This document shows positions 44,129 to 52,844 of a stretch of 64,000 nucleotides of DNA, piece by piece. The stretch comes from an uncultured Dehalococcoidia bacterium (GTDB lineage: Bacteria; Chloroflexota; Dehalococcoidia; Lucifugimonadales; CAJWER01): contig OY282442.1 in the NCBI GenBank assembly GCA_958296115.1, positions 2,772,943-2,836,942 of the forward strand, read 5' to 3'. The notes below the pieces were generated by a model. The model made no database searches. It was not told the origin of the DNA and worked only from the letters and a program-made list of their open reading frames with translations. The position numbers and the translations under genes were made by a program. Within the stretch, counting starts at the first letter, position 1. The number at the start of each line of letters is the position of its first letter.

Positions 44129-45085
44129 ATGAAGGACATGGATACGCGGCGAGTCTTGATAACGGGCGCGGCTGGATTCGGCGGGTCACGCCTTGCGGAT
44201 GCGCTGCTTGCCCATGGGTACGCCGTGACCGGATTGGACTCGACGGCCCCGCTAGAGGCCGATTCTCTGCGGTCCGCGATGCGGCATCCGGATTTTCAGT
44301 ACCTGTGGAAGAGCGTTCATGACATACGTCCCGAGGATGTGTCAGGGCGCTCGATAGTGGCTCACATGGCGGCGCAGGCGGACGTGCCGTTCGGGTTCGC
44401 CTCGCCGCGCTACATGACGATGCAGAACGTGGATGGCGCCGTGGCTGTTCTGGAGGCGGCGCGGCTGGCTGGCGGCGTTTCGAAGCTAATATACGCCGGG
44501 TCGGCCAGCGAGATCGGCCGGCCCCTGTACCTGCCAATAGACGAGGATCACCCGCTTACGCCGCACAACCCATACGGCTTCTCGAAGGCTGCGGCGGAGC
44601 TGGCGGTGTGGGCGTGGCATCGCTCGTACGGGATACCAGCTGTCGTCATGCGCAATGGGACTGTGGTAGGCCCCAACATGCGCCGGGAAGTCTTCATCTT
44701 CAAGTGGCTGTGGAACGCATTGCATGGAAGGCCGATAGTCGTGGAGGGGGGCAGGCAGACACGGGATATTACGTACATCGAAGACATGATCGACGCGTGG
44801 ATTCTCGCGATAGAGGCGCCGGAAGATATGGTCGTGGGGCGAAAGTTCCAGGCAAGCTACGGCGAGGAGCGCGCCGTCGAGGAGCTGGCGGAGATGTGCC
44901 GCGAGGCGGCGGGCGCGGATGTTCCAATCGAGTACGCGGGCTATCGTCCGGGCGAGGAGGGGATGCGGGAAGCGTTCAGTATCGAGCGAGCGCGCCGTGA
45001 GCTCGGCTACGCTCCGCGCGTCGCGCCCCGTGAGGCCATCGCGTTGACTGCGGAGTGGGCGCGAATCCTGATGCAGAGGGGATAA
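44129..45085 (+). CDS. NAD-dependent epimerase/dehydratase (extended SDR)
   Basis: About 318 residues. The start is uncertain: TTG at 44114, ATG at 44129 and ATG at 44138 are in frame. The NAD motif VLITGAAGFGGSRLADAL, the catalytic tyrosine and lysine in YGFSKAAAELAVW and the typical RNGTVVGPN and TYIEDMIDAW segments identify a nucleotide-sugar epimerase/dehydratase-like enzyme, with substrate unknown. It follows the viperin homologue by 33 bases on the same strand, so one transcript is likely. The last 110 bases overlap the convergent phosphatase gene. Confidence 0.85.
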   Translation: MKDMDTRRVLITGAAGFGGSRLADALLAHGYAVTGLDSTAPLEADSLRSAMRHPDFQYLWKSVHDIRPEDVSGRSIVAHMAAQADVPFGFASPRYMTMQNVDGAVAVLEAARLAGGVSKLIYAGSASEIGRPLYLPIDEDHPLTPHNPYGFSKAAAELAVWAWHRSYGIPAVVMRNGTVVGPNMRREVFIFKWLWNALHGRPIVVEGGRQTRDITYIEDMIDAWILAIEAPEDMVVGRKFQASYGEERAVEELAEMCREAAGADVPIEYAGYRPGEEGMREAFSIERARRELGYAPRVAPREAIALTAEWARILMQRG

Positions 45086-45731
45086 TGACCGGGGCCTTCC
45101 CGTCAGGGTGAAGGGAGTAGAGGCGGCCAGCGCTTCGCCAGAGCAGGACCCCATCGAGGAAGTCGGGCCAGCCCTCTTCGTACACTGGCAGATGAAACAC
45201 CCAGCCAATGAGCGGGGCGAGGATTGCGTCGTGGGTGACGTAGATGTTCAGGCACCCGCTGTCGGCAAGCTCGTTTGTGACGAGGTCCAGGAGGATACTC
45301 GCGCCTTCGGCGGCGCTCCGCATACCCGGCGGGGGTTCGGCGTCTATGAGCTGACGGCGCACAATATCGACGACGTCAAGCTCCGAGAACGTCTGCCCGG
45401 CGAGGTCTGACTGCGTCACGAACGCCCCGGGGTCGCCGAGCCGCTGGTCGGTTATGACCTCTGGGCGCCATCCAGCGCCGCGCGAGATGGCATGGGCGGT
45501 TTCCACGCAGCGCGGAATCGGGCTGGACGCCAGAACGCCCGGCCGTCTCGCGGACAGCGTCTCTCCCAGCCGTTCTGCGGAGGCGGCGCCCCACTCGGTT
45601 AGGCGGACGTTGGCTCCGAAGGAGTCTGGCGGGATGTCTTCCCGGTGGGCGTGTCTCAGGACGAGGGCAGCGTCGGCGTCCGGCGGAACCGTGCCGTCGG
45701 AGAGCGTCGCCGCGGCGCATCGGGCTTTCAC
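44976..45731 (-). CDS. Histidine phosphatase family protein
   Basis: Start is a GTG at 45731 that overlaps the methyltransferase stop as GTGA; the frame stays open upstream only in the shadow of that gene. The 251 residues have the phosphohistidine motif VLRHAHRED (R26, H27), the second arginine and histidine in SSPIPRCVETAHAIS and the HD pair in YVTHDAILAPLIGW. The family removes phosphate from sugars, nucleotides or proteins. Last gene of the four-gene minus unit. Its 3' end runs 110 bases into the opposite-strand epimerase gene. Confidence 0.85.
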   Translation of the reverse strand: MKARCAAATLSDGTVPPDADAALVLRHAHREDIPPDSFGANVRLTEWGAASAERLGETLSARRPGVLASSPIPRCVETAHAISRGAGWRPEVITDQRLGDPGAFVTQSDLAGQTFSELDVVDIVRRQLIDAEPPPGMRSAAEGASILLDLVTNELADSGCLNIYVTHDAILAPLIGWVFHLPVYEEGWPDFLDGVLLWRSAGRLYSLHPDGKAPVIIPSASGFAPTPQSTRWPHGARRAERSRAHGALARY

Positions 45732-47422
45732 GCGGGGCTTGCCACGATGATTGAGCTTACGAATCCCGTGGGGAGCGTTTTCTGCATACGGAATCCGGCC
45801 GCTTCCAGCATCTGCGCGAACTGTCTTTCTGTGCGCTCGGCGCCCCCGGTCATCACGAGCATGTTCATGTCTAGGAGGCCGCCCGAGCCGCTCGATTCGT
45901 CGAGCGTCATTTCCACGAGGTAGAGCTTCCCGCGCTCGTCTATGGCGTCGCGAGCGCGTTCGAGGATTCGCAGCGCGTCGTGGTCGGGCCAGTCGTGCAG
46001 CACGCGGGCTAGGATGACGGCATCCGCGCTGGCGGGCCATTCGGCAAAGAGGTCGCCGGCAACGAATTGGCATCTTGCGGCGAGGGCTCTGGGCGGCTTG
46101 AGGCTCTCCACCACTTCCGCGCGGTCCATGACCACGCCGCGCAGGGCTGGGAAGGCGCGGAGCAACGTGAACACGAGGTCTCCCCTGCCTCCGCCGGCGT
46201 CCAGGATGGCGCTGTGGACGCCGAAGTCCAGCTTTTCTGGCAGAGCGCGGTAGTCGTGCTTGGCATAGGTCGAGAAGGCGGACTGGAAGGTTTCGAGCTC
46301 GCCGGGTCGGCCTGCTATCCAATCGAAGATATTCTGTCCGCTCATCTTGTGGAAGCTCGATTCACCCGATCTCAGCGATTCTACGATGCCAGACCAGGCG
46401 GAGTAATGCTCCTTGCCCCACATCAGGGCCGCGTCGGCGAGTGAGAAAGGATGCGCCCTGGCGAGGAGGATGCCGCGCTCGGTTGTGTGATAGACGCTGT
46501 CGTCGTCCAAGCGCGCGAGGTCGAGCTCCTGCAATGCGCGCATGAGCCTGGCTCCCATAGATGGGGCGAGGCCGGTTCTGGACTCGACCGTATCCGAGCG
46601 CGCCGGGAGTATCTCGAACACGCCCAGCTCTACAGCCGCGCGGATGGTCTGCGTCCGCCACAAGCCGACCATGTCGCTGGACAGGGTGTCCAAGGGCGAA
46701 CTGCGCGGGGGCCGGAGCGTCAGCAGGGTTGCGCCGGATTCGTTGATTATGGACAGGCTGCCATCGAATCCTTCGACCCTGGCCTGCCCGTTGTAGAAAG
46801 GCTCCACCGACTTGAAGCGGGTCTCGTAGATCGGCTGGCCGCGCATGTTCACGTGGAGCCAGCCGGCCGAGTCGCAGGCGCGGGCATATCCCTTGTGGAA
46901 CACGTCGAGGTCATCGAACCAAATGCCGTGGATGAGGCTGCCTTGGGCGTCTATGTGTGTGTGCTGGCCGTCGTCCCGCTGCGCGACGGCTGCGCCATCG
47001 CGGAAGTCGCCGGCGTATCGGTAGCGCTCCTGATAGGCCGGAGCGCCGTCCTGGTCTATGTGCAGATAGCTGCCGCCAAACTGCCTCACGGAGCACCGCC
47101 CTCCCTGGAAGTTGCCGCACCAAGCGTAGGTCTGTGTGTAGAGGCGCGAGCCGTCGGGGAGAATATGCAGCCAGCCGGCGTCGGAGTGGACAGCGGCGCG
47201 GTCTTCGTAGAATCCGAACGCGCGGAGGTAGCGCTCTGGATATGCGGGCAGGCCATCAGGGGTAACGTGATAAGCGCCTGATGCGTCGGAGACGGGGGCG
47301 AGTCCGGGCGGATGGAACTTCAGAGCTTCGTGAAATCGAGAGGTGTACGCTGGGCGTCCGCGGTGGACGTGGTGTGTTCCGTCCGGGGCTATGGTGTATT
47401 CGCGCCAGATTTGGACGGTCAC
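45728..47422 (-). CDS. WG-repeat protein fused to an O-methyltransferase (methyltransferase_2 type)
   Basis: The best start is a GTG at 47422 that overlaps the radical SAM stop as GTGA; an ATG at 47458 would overlap it by 40 bases. The first about 230 residues are WG-like repeats of about 38 residues (for example GTHHVHRGRPAYTSRFHEALKF, GSYLHIDQDGAPAYQERYR, GWLHVNMRGQPIYETRF). From about 250 comes a dimerisation/winged-helix part (TIRAAVELGVFEILP) and then the SAM fold DAGGGRGDLVF, LHDWPDHDALRIL and GGLLDMNMLVMTGGAERT. Methyltransferase_2 enzymes act on small hydroxyl substrates; the repeats may present a partner or substrate. Confidence 0.83.
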   Translation of the reverse strand: MTVQIWREYTIAPDGTHHVHRGRPAYTSRFHEALKFHPPGLAPVSDASGAYHVTPDGLPAYPERYLRAFGFYEDRAAVHSDAGWLHILPDGSRLYTQTYAWCGNFQGGRCSVRQFGGSYLHIDQDGAPAYQERYRYAGDFRDGAAVAQRDDGQHTHIDAQGSLIHGIWFDDLDVFHKGYARACDSAGWLHVNMRGQPIYETRFKSVEPFYNGQARVEGFDGSLSIINESGATLLTLRPPRSSPLDTLSSDMVGLWRTQTIRAAVELGVFEILPARSDTVESRTGLAPSMGARLMRALQELDLARLDDDSVYHTTERGILLARAHPFSLADAALMWGKEHYSAWSGIVESLRSGESSFHKMSGQNIFDWIAGRPGELETFQSAFSTYAKHDYRALPEKLDFGVHSAILDAGGGRGDLVFTLLRAFPALRGVVMDRAEVVESLKPPRALAARCQFVAGDLFAEWPASADAVILARVLHDWPDHDALRILERARDAIDERGKLYLVEMTLDESSGSGGLLDMNMLVMTGGAERTERQFAQMLEAAGFRMQKTLPTGFVSSIIVASPA

Positions 47423-48474
47423 GAGGCGATAGGCTTTCGCATGTTGCATCCCTGGCATAGGGAATGCTGGAGGTAGCTGGCCTGCAGGTCCTGGTATGCA
47501 GGGCTTGTCCAGATGTCGTAGAGGCTCGTCTGATCGAGGGCGCCGAAGTAGCCGAGCTTGCGGCGGAGGGCGTCAGGCGCGCAACACGGGTTGAACCTGC
47601 CGTCCGCGCTTACCCATGCTTCCTGTCCCAGGAAAGGGCATACGGCATCGGGGGAGATCTCCTGGGTCGCGGACTCTTCCAGGGTGAAGATGTTCTCCAG
47701 TATGACACGTCGGCCGGCGGGCAGCCTGTGGTATTCCACGGCTTGCCGCGCGGCGAGGACGGCATGGTTCCACCGGGCTATCGCTTCGGGGCTGCGGCGC
47801 ATGGACAGCGGTCGGATCTGCGAGAAATGCGCCCAGAGGTGGTGCCCCTTGACGCGGTCCACTCCCAACTTGGCGGCGAGCTCAATGACGCCAGCTATCT
47901 CGTGGACGTTCGTTTCGAGGAAGGTCAGTTGGAAGGTTACACGGCAGCGGTTCCCGCCTGCCGCGGCGTGAGCGTCCCTGACCTCGATGAGAGTCCGCAC
48001 GTTTGCTATGACCTTTTCCCAGTTGGAGCCGAGCATGATACTTTCCTGCGTCTCTTTGGTGGAGCCGTTCCAGGAGATCTTGACGTCGGAGGCTACGGGG
48101 ACTATACGCTCCGCCCAAGCGCGCGCGCCCTTCTTGGGAAAGGTTCCATTGGTGGTGAGATTGAGCATGACGCCATATTCGGCGCAGAGGTCGATGATCT
48201 CGTCGAAATGGCGGTAGAGCAGAGGTTCGCCCATGGTGGAAGGGATGATCTCGCGGAGGCCGGACCCGCTCGATTCCATCATCACCTTGCGGATTAGAGC
48301 GATGTCCATGCGGCGCTTGGGGAGGCGCGCCTTGCGGCGGTTGGACTGCGTGGGGCTGTATGGGGAGTGGTCCTCGCACATGATGCAGTGGAGGTTGCAG
48401 TCGTCCGGGTTGGTGTCGAAGGTGATTCTCCAGGGTCCCGGTCGCGCTGGGGAGGATGCTGGGAGCGCGGTCAT
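47419..48474 (-). CDS. Radical SAM/SPASM domain protein
   Basis: A 351-residue protein with the radical SAM cluster CNLHCIMCEDHS near residue 26 and the SPASM-like C-terminal cysteines (CPFLGQEAW, FNPCCAPD, SLCQGCNMR). STMGEPLLYRHFDEIIDL replaces the usual GGEP loop with a related GEP. Family members modify peptides or act on proteins, sugars or cyclic substrates. It begins 17 bases after the glycosyltransferase stop and overlaps the next gene by GTGA, so it is part of a coupled four-gene unit. The substrate is unknown. Confidence 0.88.
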   Translation of the reverse strand: MTALPASSPARPGPWRITFDTNPDDCNLHCIMCEDHSPYSPTQSNRRKARLPKRRMDIALIRKVMMESSGSGLREIIPSTMGEPLLYRHFDEIIDLCAEYGVMLNLTTNGTFPKKGARAWAERIVPVASDVKISWNGSTKETQESIMLGSNWEKVIANVRTLIEVRDAHAAAGGNRCRVTFQLTFLETNVHEIAGVIELAAKLGVDRVKGHHLWAHFSQIRPLSMRRSPEAIARWNHAVLAARQAVEYHRLPAGRRVILENIFTLEESATQEISPDAVCPFLGQEAWVSADGRFNPCCAPDALRRKLGYFGALDQTSLYDIWTSPAYQDLQASYLQHSLCQGCNMRKPIAS

Positions 48475-48490
48475 GCTTCGCCTCCTTGGG

Positions 48491-49795
48491 TTAGGCGGCT
48501 GGGGAAAGCAGGTTGGCGTAGATGTCCTCGACCGCTAATGAGTGCTTCAGCATGTCGGGGACGTTGCCGTCGCGCGACTGCGCGTAGCCTCGCGCTCCCA
48601 GCCGCCGGGCGAGCTCGGGGTCTTCGACGAACCGCTGCATTTGGGCTGCCAGCGATTCGGGGTCGCGGTGCGCGAAGAGCAGGCCGTTCCGCTCGTGAAT
48701 TACGTACTCCGCCATGCCGCCATGGTCCGCGGTGATGACCGGCACCCTGGCCTGGAGCGCTTCGTGGATGACGAGTGGGGAGTTTTCGTCCCATATCGAG
48801 GGGACGACGATGGCGTCGCAGCGGTCGAAGACCTCTTGGACTATATGCTGGTTCTCATACTCTGTCATCCACTCGACGCGCCGGCGGGCTGATTCTAGCG
48901 ATTTCCGCGCCATGTTCACCAGGCTATCGGTTTCCGAACCGCGGGGGCGTCCCCAGATACGCAGCGCGGCATCGCCGGACAGCTTGCCGAAGGCCGCGAT
49001 GAGGTGTTGTATGCCCTTGGCGGGTATGTGAGTGCCGATGTAGCCGAATGTGAAGGGCTCGCCGGCGCTCCGGGCTCGGCCGGTCAATCGCTCTCTGTGG
49101 AAGCCGTAGTCGAGGTAGATGAGCTTGTCCGGCGGCAAGCCGAACTCGTCGCGGAATCGGCGCAGGAGATGTTGGGAAGGGGCGATGAACACGTCAACCG
49201 CTTGGCAGACCTGCCGGACGTGGGCCATGCGCCGGCGCACCCAGCCTGTCCAGTAGATGGCGTCGTCCTCGAATTCGTCGGGAGCGCCGGAGTGGTATCG
49301 GGCGTAGCATCGCACGGCGCACTTCCTATCCCGCTGTCCATCGCAGACGGCCCATACGTCGGACGGGTCGGCTGGGTACATCTGGATGAATTGCCCGCGC
49401 GGGCACATCAGCCAGTAGTCGTGGAGGGTGAAGACGATTGGGATGCGCTGGTTGCGGGCCTCGAACACGAGGGACGTCGAGAGGTGGTTCAGGTGCCCGA
49501 CGTGAACGACGTCTGGGCGGATCCGCGCCAGCAGGTCGGCGAAGCTGTTGTCCAGGTCGGCGTGCCGGTATCTGTCGCGGGCTCGCGCCATGTTGACGAC
49601 GTGGAGGGTGACGCGGGGATTGTATGGGTCTGGCTCCTCGCGCATGGCGTATTCGGGCAGGAATGCGTTCTCCTGCCTGGTGAAGACATGCACTTCGTGC
49701 CGTTCGGCCAGCGCGTGGGACAGCCCCTGAGTGTACACCTCGGAGCCAGCGTTGTAGCGCATAGGATAGCCGTGTATGACCTGCAGTATCCTCAT
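48491..49795 (-). CDS. Glycosyltransferase (GT4-like)
   Basis: Start taken at 49795 (MRILQVIHGYPMRYNAGSE), a typical start of GT-B enzymes; an ATG at 49828 in frame would add 11 residues. The 434 residues hold a first Rossmann half with VIHGYPMRYNAGSEVYTQGLS and a C-terminal half with FGYIGTHIPAKGIQHLIAAF and a conserved EX7E-like region near DENSPLVIHEALQARVPVI. It should move a sugar from a nucleotide sugar to an acceptor. It is the first gene of the unit with the radical SAM, WG-methyltransferase and phosphatase genes, divergent from the ThuA-like gene. Confidence 0.88.
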   Translation of the reverse strand: MRILQVIHGYPMRYNAGSEVYTQGLSHALAERHEVHVFTRQENAFLPEYAMREEPDPYNPRVTLHVVNMARARDRYRHADLDNSFADLLARIRPDVVHVGHLNHLSTSLVFEARNQRIPIVFTLHDYWLMCPRGQFIQMYPADPSDVWAVCDGQRDRKCAVRCYARYHSGAPDEFEDDAIYWTGWVRRRMAHVRQVCQAVDVFIAPSQHLLRRFRDEFGLPPDKLIYLDYGFHRERLTGRARSAGEPFTFGYIGTHIPAKGIQHLIAAFGKLSGDAALRIWGRPRGSETDSLVNMARKSLESARRRVEWMTEYENQHIVQEVFDRCDAIVVPSIWDENSPLVIHEALQARVPVITADHGGMAEYVIHERNGLLFAHRDPESLAAQMQRFVEDPELARRLGARGYAQSRDGNVPDMLKHSLAVEDIYANLLSPAA

Positions 49796-50066
49796 ATGCG
49801 TCGGATGAAGCTGGCGGCTCTTCGACATGCCCGCCTGCCGCCACTCCCCTATCCTTGGCTGACAGGCAACGCGCGACAGCCAAAGTCTCCGCGCATTGTA
49901 CCACGGCTGCCAAGCCTATGCCCGACTATTCGATCTCGCTTTCATTAGTAGGCGGCCCTACGCCGTAGGGCGGGTTCGCAACTCGGCCCTTCCCCCGCCG
50001 ATGCTGTTATCATTGCCGCCAGCGGCGGGAGATGACATACGGCGCCGCGCCGATGGGAGGACATTG

Positions 50067-50741
50067 TTGAAATCAGCCCTGCTCGTATGGGGCGGATGGC
50101 CCGGACATTCGCCCCGCGAATGCGCCGACATGTTCGGCCCCTGGCTCGAAGGCCAGGGATACGACGTCCGGGTGTCCGACACTCTCGACGCCTATCTGGA
50201 CTCCGAGATGCTGAAGGAGCTCAGCCTGATAGTCCCAATATGGACACAGGGCGAGATCAGCAGGGAGCAGGAAACGAACCTGCTCGGCGCGGTGGCGGGC
50301 GGCGTCGGCATCGCCGGTTGGCACGGCTGCATGGGAGACTCCTTCCGCATGAGCACCGACTACCAGTTCATGGTGGGCGGACAGTGGGTATCCCACCCTG
50401 GCGGCTTCATAGACTACGAAGTCAACATCGCCAACCGCGATGACCCTATCACCGCCGGCCTCGACGACTTCAGGATGCGCACCGAGCAGTACTACATGCA
50501 CGTCGATCCCAGCAACGACGTGCTTGCGACTACCACCTTCCAGGGCCGCCAGCAGGTCAGCGGCGTCGCGCCCTACGAGTGTCCTTGGATAGCCGGTTGC
50601 GTGATGCCCGTGGTCTGGAAACGCGCATGGGGAAAGGGCCGCGTCTTCTACTCGTCCTTGGGGCACAAGCTCGATGACTTCGACGTGCCCGAAGTGATGG
50701 AGATAACCCAGCGCGGCATGATCTGGGCCAGCCGTGACTGA
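50067..50741 (+). CDS. ThuA-like domain protein
   Basis: Start is a TTG at 50067, six bases after GGGAGG. The 224 residues (M)KSALLVWGGWPGHSPRECADMF, LIVPIWTQGEISREQETNLLGAV, GIAGWHGCMGDSFR, GGQWVSHPGGFIDY and RVFYSSLGHKLDDFDVPEV fit the ThuA fold, a class I glutamine amidotransferase-like domain used in sugar and trehalose-type metabolism. Its stop is overlapped by the next oxidoreductase start (GTG at 50734), so the two are coupled. Confidence 0.86.
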   Translation: MKSALLVWGGWPGHSPRECADMFGPWLEGQGYDVRVSDTLDAYLDSEMLKELSLIVPIWTQGEISREQETNLLGAVAGGVGIAGWHGCMGDSFRMSTDYQFMVGGQWVSHPGGFIDYEVNIANRDDPITAGLDDFRMRTEQYYMHVDPSNDVLATTTFQGRQQVSGVAPYECPWIAGCVMPVVWKRAWGKGRVFYSSLGHKLDDFDVPEVMEITQRGMIWASRD

Positions 50742-51807
50742 CCCCAACGCGCCCCTCGGAGTCGGCGTCATAGGATGCGGCGACATCAGCCCGAAGTACC
50801 TCGACCATCTCGCCGGCTATGACCACCTCCGCGTCGTAAGCTGCGCGGACCTCATTCACGAAAGGGCGGCATCCTCGGCGGCGCGGCACGGCATCCCAAG
50901 GGCGTACTCGCCCGCGGAGACGCTGGCCGACCCCGACGTGGACATCGCGCTGAACCTCACAACGCCGCAGGCCCACGCGCAGGTCAGCCTCGCGGCCATC
51001 GAGGCCGGCAAGCACCTCTACTCCGAGAAGCCCCTCGCCGTCGAAAGGGCCGACGGCGCGGCGATAATCCAGGCCGCGTCCGAGTTCGGGGTCATGGCGG
51101 GCTGCGCGCCGGATACGTTTCTGGGCGCTGGCATCCAGACCAGCCGGAAGCTCCTCGACGACGGCATGATAGGGCAGCCCATCGGCGCGGCCGCATCCTT
51201 CACATCCCCCGGCCACGAGCATCGGCACCCGAACCCCGCCTTCTACTACCTCCGCGGCGGAGGCCCCCTATTCGACATGGGGCCGTACTATCTCACCGCC
51301 ATGGTCGCCCTGCTCGGCCCGATAGCGCGCGTCTCCGGATTCGCAAAGCGCACTTACGAAGAGCGCACCAGCGGCATCCACCCCGGCGTCAGCTTCCCCG
51401 TCGAGGCGCCGACTCACGTCGCCGGCGCTCTCGATTTCGCCTGCGGCGCGGCGGCTGTCATAACCATGAGCTTCGACGTCTGGGGGTCCGAAGCGCCCCG
51501 CCTGGAGATATACGGAACCAAGGGCACAATCAGCGTGCCCGACCCGAACACCTTCGGCGGCCCTGTGAGAGTCAAGGTCGGAACCGGCGCATGGACCGAA
51601 ATGCCCCTCCAGTTCACCGAAGGCGGACGCGGCATAGGCGTAGCCGACATGGCCTACGCCATCCGCGCCAGCGCGCCATCCCGGATGGACGCCGCCCTCG
51701 CAAACCACGTCCTCGACGCAATGCAAGCCATCCACGAATCCTCCGACCTGCGCCGCCACGTAGACGTGCAAACAACCTGCGCTCGTCCAGAACCGCGCCG
51801 GGCCTGA
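50734..51807 (+). CDS. Gfo/Idh/MocA family oxidoreductase
   Basis: A 357-residue protein with a GTG start overlapping the ThuA stop. GVGVIGCGDISPKYLDHL, YSEKPLA (the EKP motif) and the C-terminal domain with GGPLFDMGPYYLTAMVALLG are as expected. Coupled with the ThuA-like gene, it probably oxidises a sugar or sugar derivative with NAD(P). Confidence 0.88.
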   Translation: MTDPNAPLGVGVIGCGDISPKYLDHLAGYDHLRVVSCADLIHERAASSAARHGIPRAYSPAETLADPDVDIALNLTTPQAHAQVSLAAIEAGKHLYSEKPLAVERADGAAIIQAASEFGVMAGCAPDTFLGAGIQTSRKLLDDGMIGQPIGAAASFTSPGHEHRHPNPAFYYLRGGGPLFDMGPYYLTAMVALLGPIARVSGFAKRTYEERTSGIHPGVSFPVEAPTHVAGALDFACGAAAVITMSFDVWGSEAPRLEIYGTKGTISVPDPNTFGGPVRVKVGTGAWTEMPLQFTEGGRGIGVADMAYAIRASAPSRMDAALANHVLDAMQAIHESSDLRRHVDVQTTCARPEPRRA

Positions 51808-51819
51808 TTGGTTGGCGTC

Positions 51820-51867
51820 CTGAATCACCCTGGGCCTCTCCCGTCAAGGGAGAGGGTCTGAATCAGG
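51820..51867 (-). repeat. Partial dispersed repeat
   Basis: CCTCTCCC, GTCAA, GGGAGAGG form a stem at 51835-51855, the loop being the reverse complement of the one in copy A (TTGAC). It is flanked by TCCTGAATCA and TGAATCAGG, so the flanking arms are also inverted. Confidence 0.7.
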
Positions 51868-51897
51868 ATTTGCGGGATTGTGGGATTCTCGGGAAAT

Positions 51898-51919
51898 GCA
51901 GGCGGGACGCCTGCGCTCC
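51898..51919. repeat. 22-base hairpin repeat, copy 1
   Basis: GCAGGCG, GGA, CGCCTGC (7-bp stem) followed by GCTCC. An identical unit begins at 51990. Confidence 0.8.
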
Positions 51920-51989
51920 GGTGGGCGAGATGAGGGACACGCTGAATTATCCTCGCCTGGTCCTCTGTCGTGGAGGGGGTGGGGAGGTG

Positions 51990-52011
51990 GCAGGCGGGAC
52001 GCCTGCGCTCC
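51990..52011. repeat. 22-base hairpin repeat, copy 2
   Basis: Same 22 bases as 51898-51919, 92 bases further on. Each copy can fold into a 7-bp hairpin with a GGA loop. Confidence 0.8.
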
Positions 52012-52086
52012 TGCGCCTATGTTCGCGTTGTCTCGGCCGGCTCCTTTCTGTTGGCGGTTTGGCGGGTTCTTGCCGCTTTTGCGCCT

Positions 52087-52240
52087 GATTCACCCTTACC
52101 CTAGCCCTTCTCCCGTCTAGGGAGAGGGGATAAGGCGGGGAATCGCCTTTATCCTGGCCCTTTCCCTTCGGGGGGGACGCAGGGTGGGGCGTTCGCCCTC
52201 ACCCTGGCCCTTTCCCCCTTGAGGGAGAGGGAACTTGGCG
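52087..52240 (-). repeat. Cluster of dispersed-repeat pieces
   Basis: Three tandem, degenerate pieces in reverse orientation. The first contains CTGATTCACCCTTACCCTAG, TCTCCCG, GGGAGAGGGGATAAGGCGGG. The next two begin CCTGGCCCTTTCCC and the last has GAGGGAGAGGG. They share the arms of copy A but not its full length. Confidence 0.65.
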
Positions 52241-52844
52241 GGTCTTGCGACCCGCGCCCTATCTACTCCTGATTCCCCCGCTCACACGGGGGATTGAGTA
52301 TGCCCTGCAAGGCAGTGACTCCGGTACTTGCTTCGGGGATGCCGACGTCGTACGCTCGCCGACACTTGGGGTTGCAAACCCCACCCCGGGCTTTCCCGGA
52401 CGGCTGACGGCCCTTTGCGGGACCGCCTGCGTTCGCGCTTCGTCCTTCCACCCGCCAAGGCGTCGGGCTGCGCTGGCTACGGTCCTCCCGGTCGTCCGAG
52501 AGTCCGCACCTGGAACGGGGGAGACGCATTTGGCACTACGTCCTCCTGTGCGAGGCGCCGAAACATAGAGGGACCTTCTCGTACACGCGGGTGCCCCGTC
52601 CAACAGCAGCGGCGTGTATGATGCCAAGGGCAGAGGTGGGCTCTATGCTCGTTTGGGATACGCCCCTTCGGGCCGTCTACCAGACTAGCACGGCTGTTCT
52701 CGCGGTGTCAAGGGTCAGTTCGGGGCAATTTGGGGGGAATTTTCGGGGATTGTCCTGTCCTCGGGGCTGTCTTGACTGGGATTCATACAGTCTATAGCAT
52801 TGCGGCCCGGCTGAGTAGCCGGGTGTTACTCGTCTCGCCAATCT

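Larger units (their letters stand above)
51808..52844. other. Repeat-rich non-coding region (about 1 kb)
   Basis: No convincing gene is seen. The first half is built from pieces of the dispersed CTCTCCC/GGGAGAG family (51820-51867 and several in 52087-52240) and two copies of GCAGGCGGGACGCCTGC with CGCTCC after it. The second half (52245-52620) has open frames on both strands, but their composition is proline- and arginine-rich without any motif. The last 200 bases contain G-rich runs and lead to the aldo/keto reductase start. Confidence 0.6.

Noticed and set aside
52259-52627. Possible 122-residue minus-strand protein in the repeat region.
   Set aside because: No motif, proline/serine/arginine-rich, frames open on both strands, and no ribosome site; treated as non-coding.
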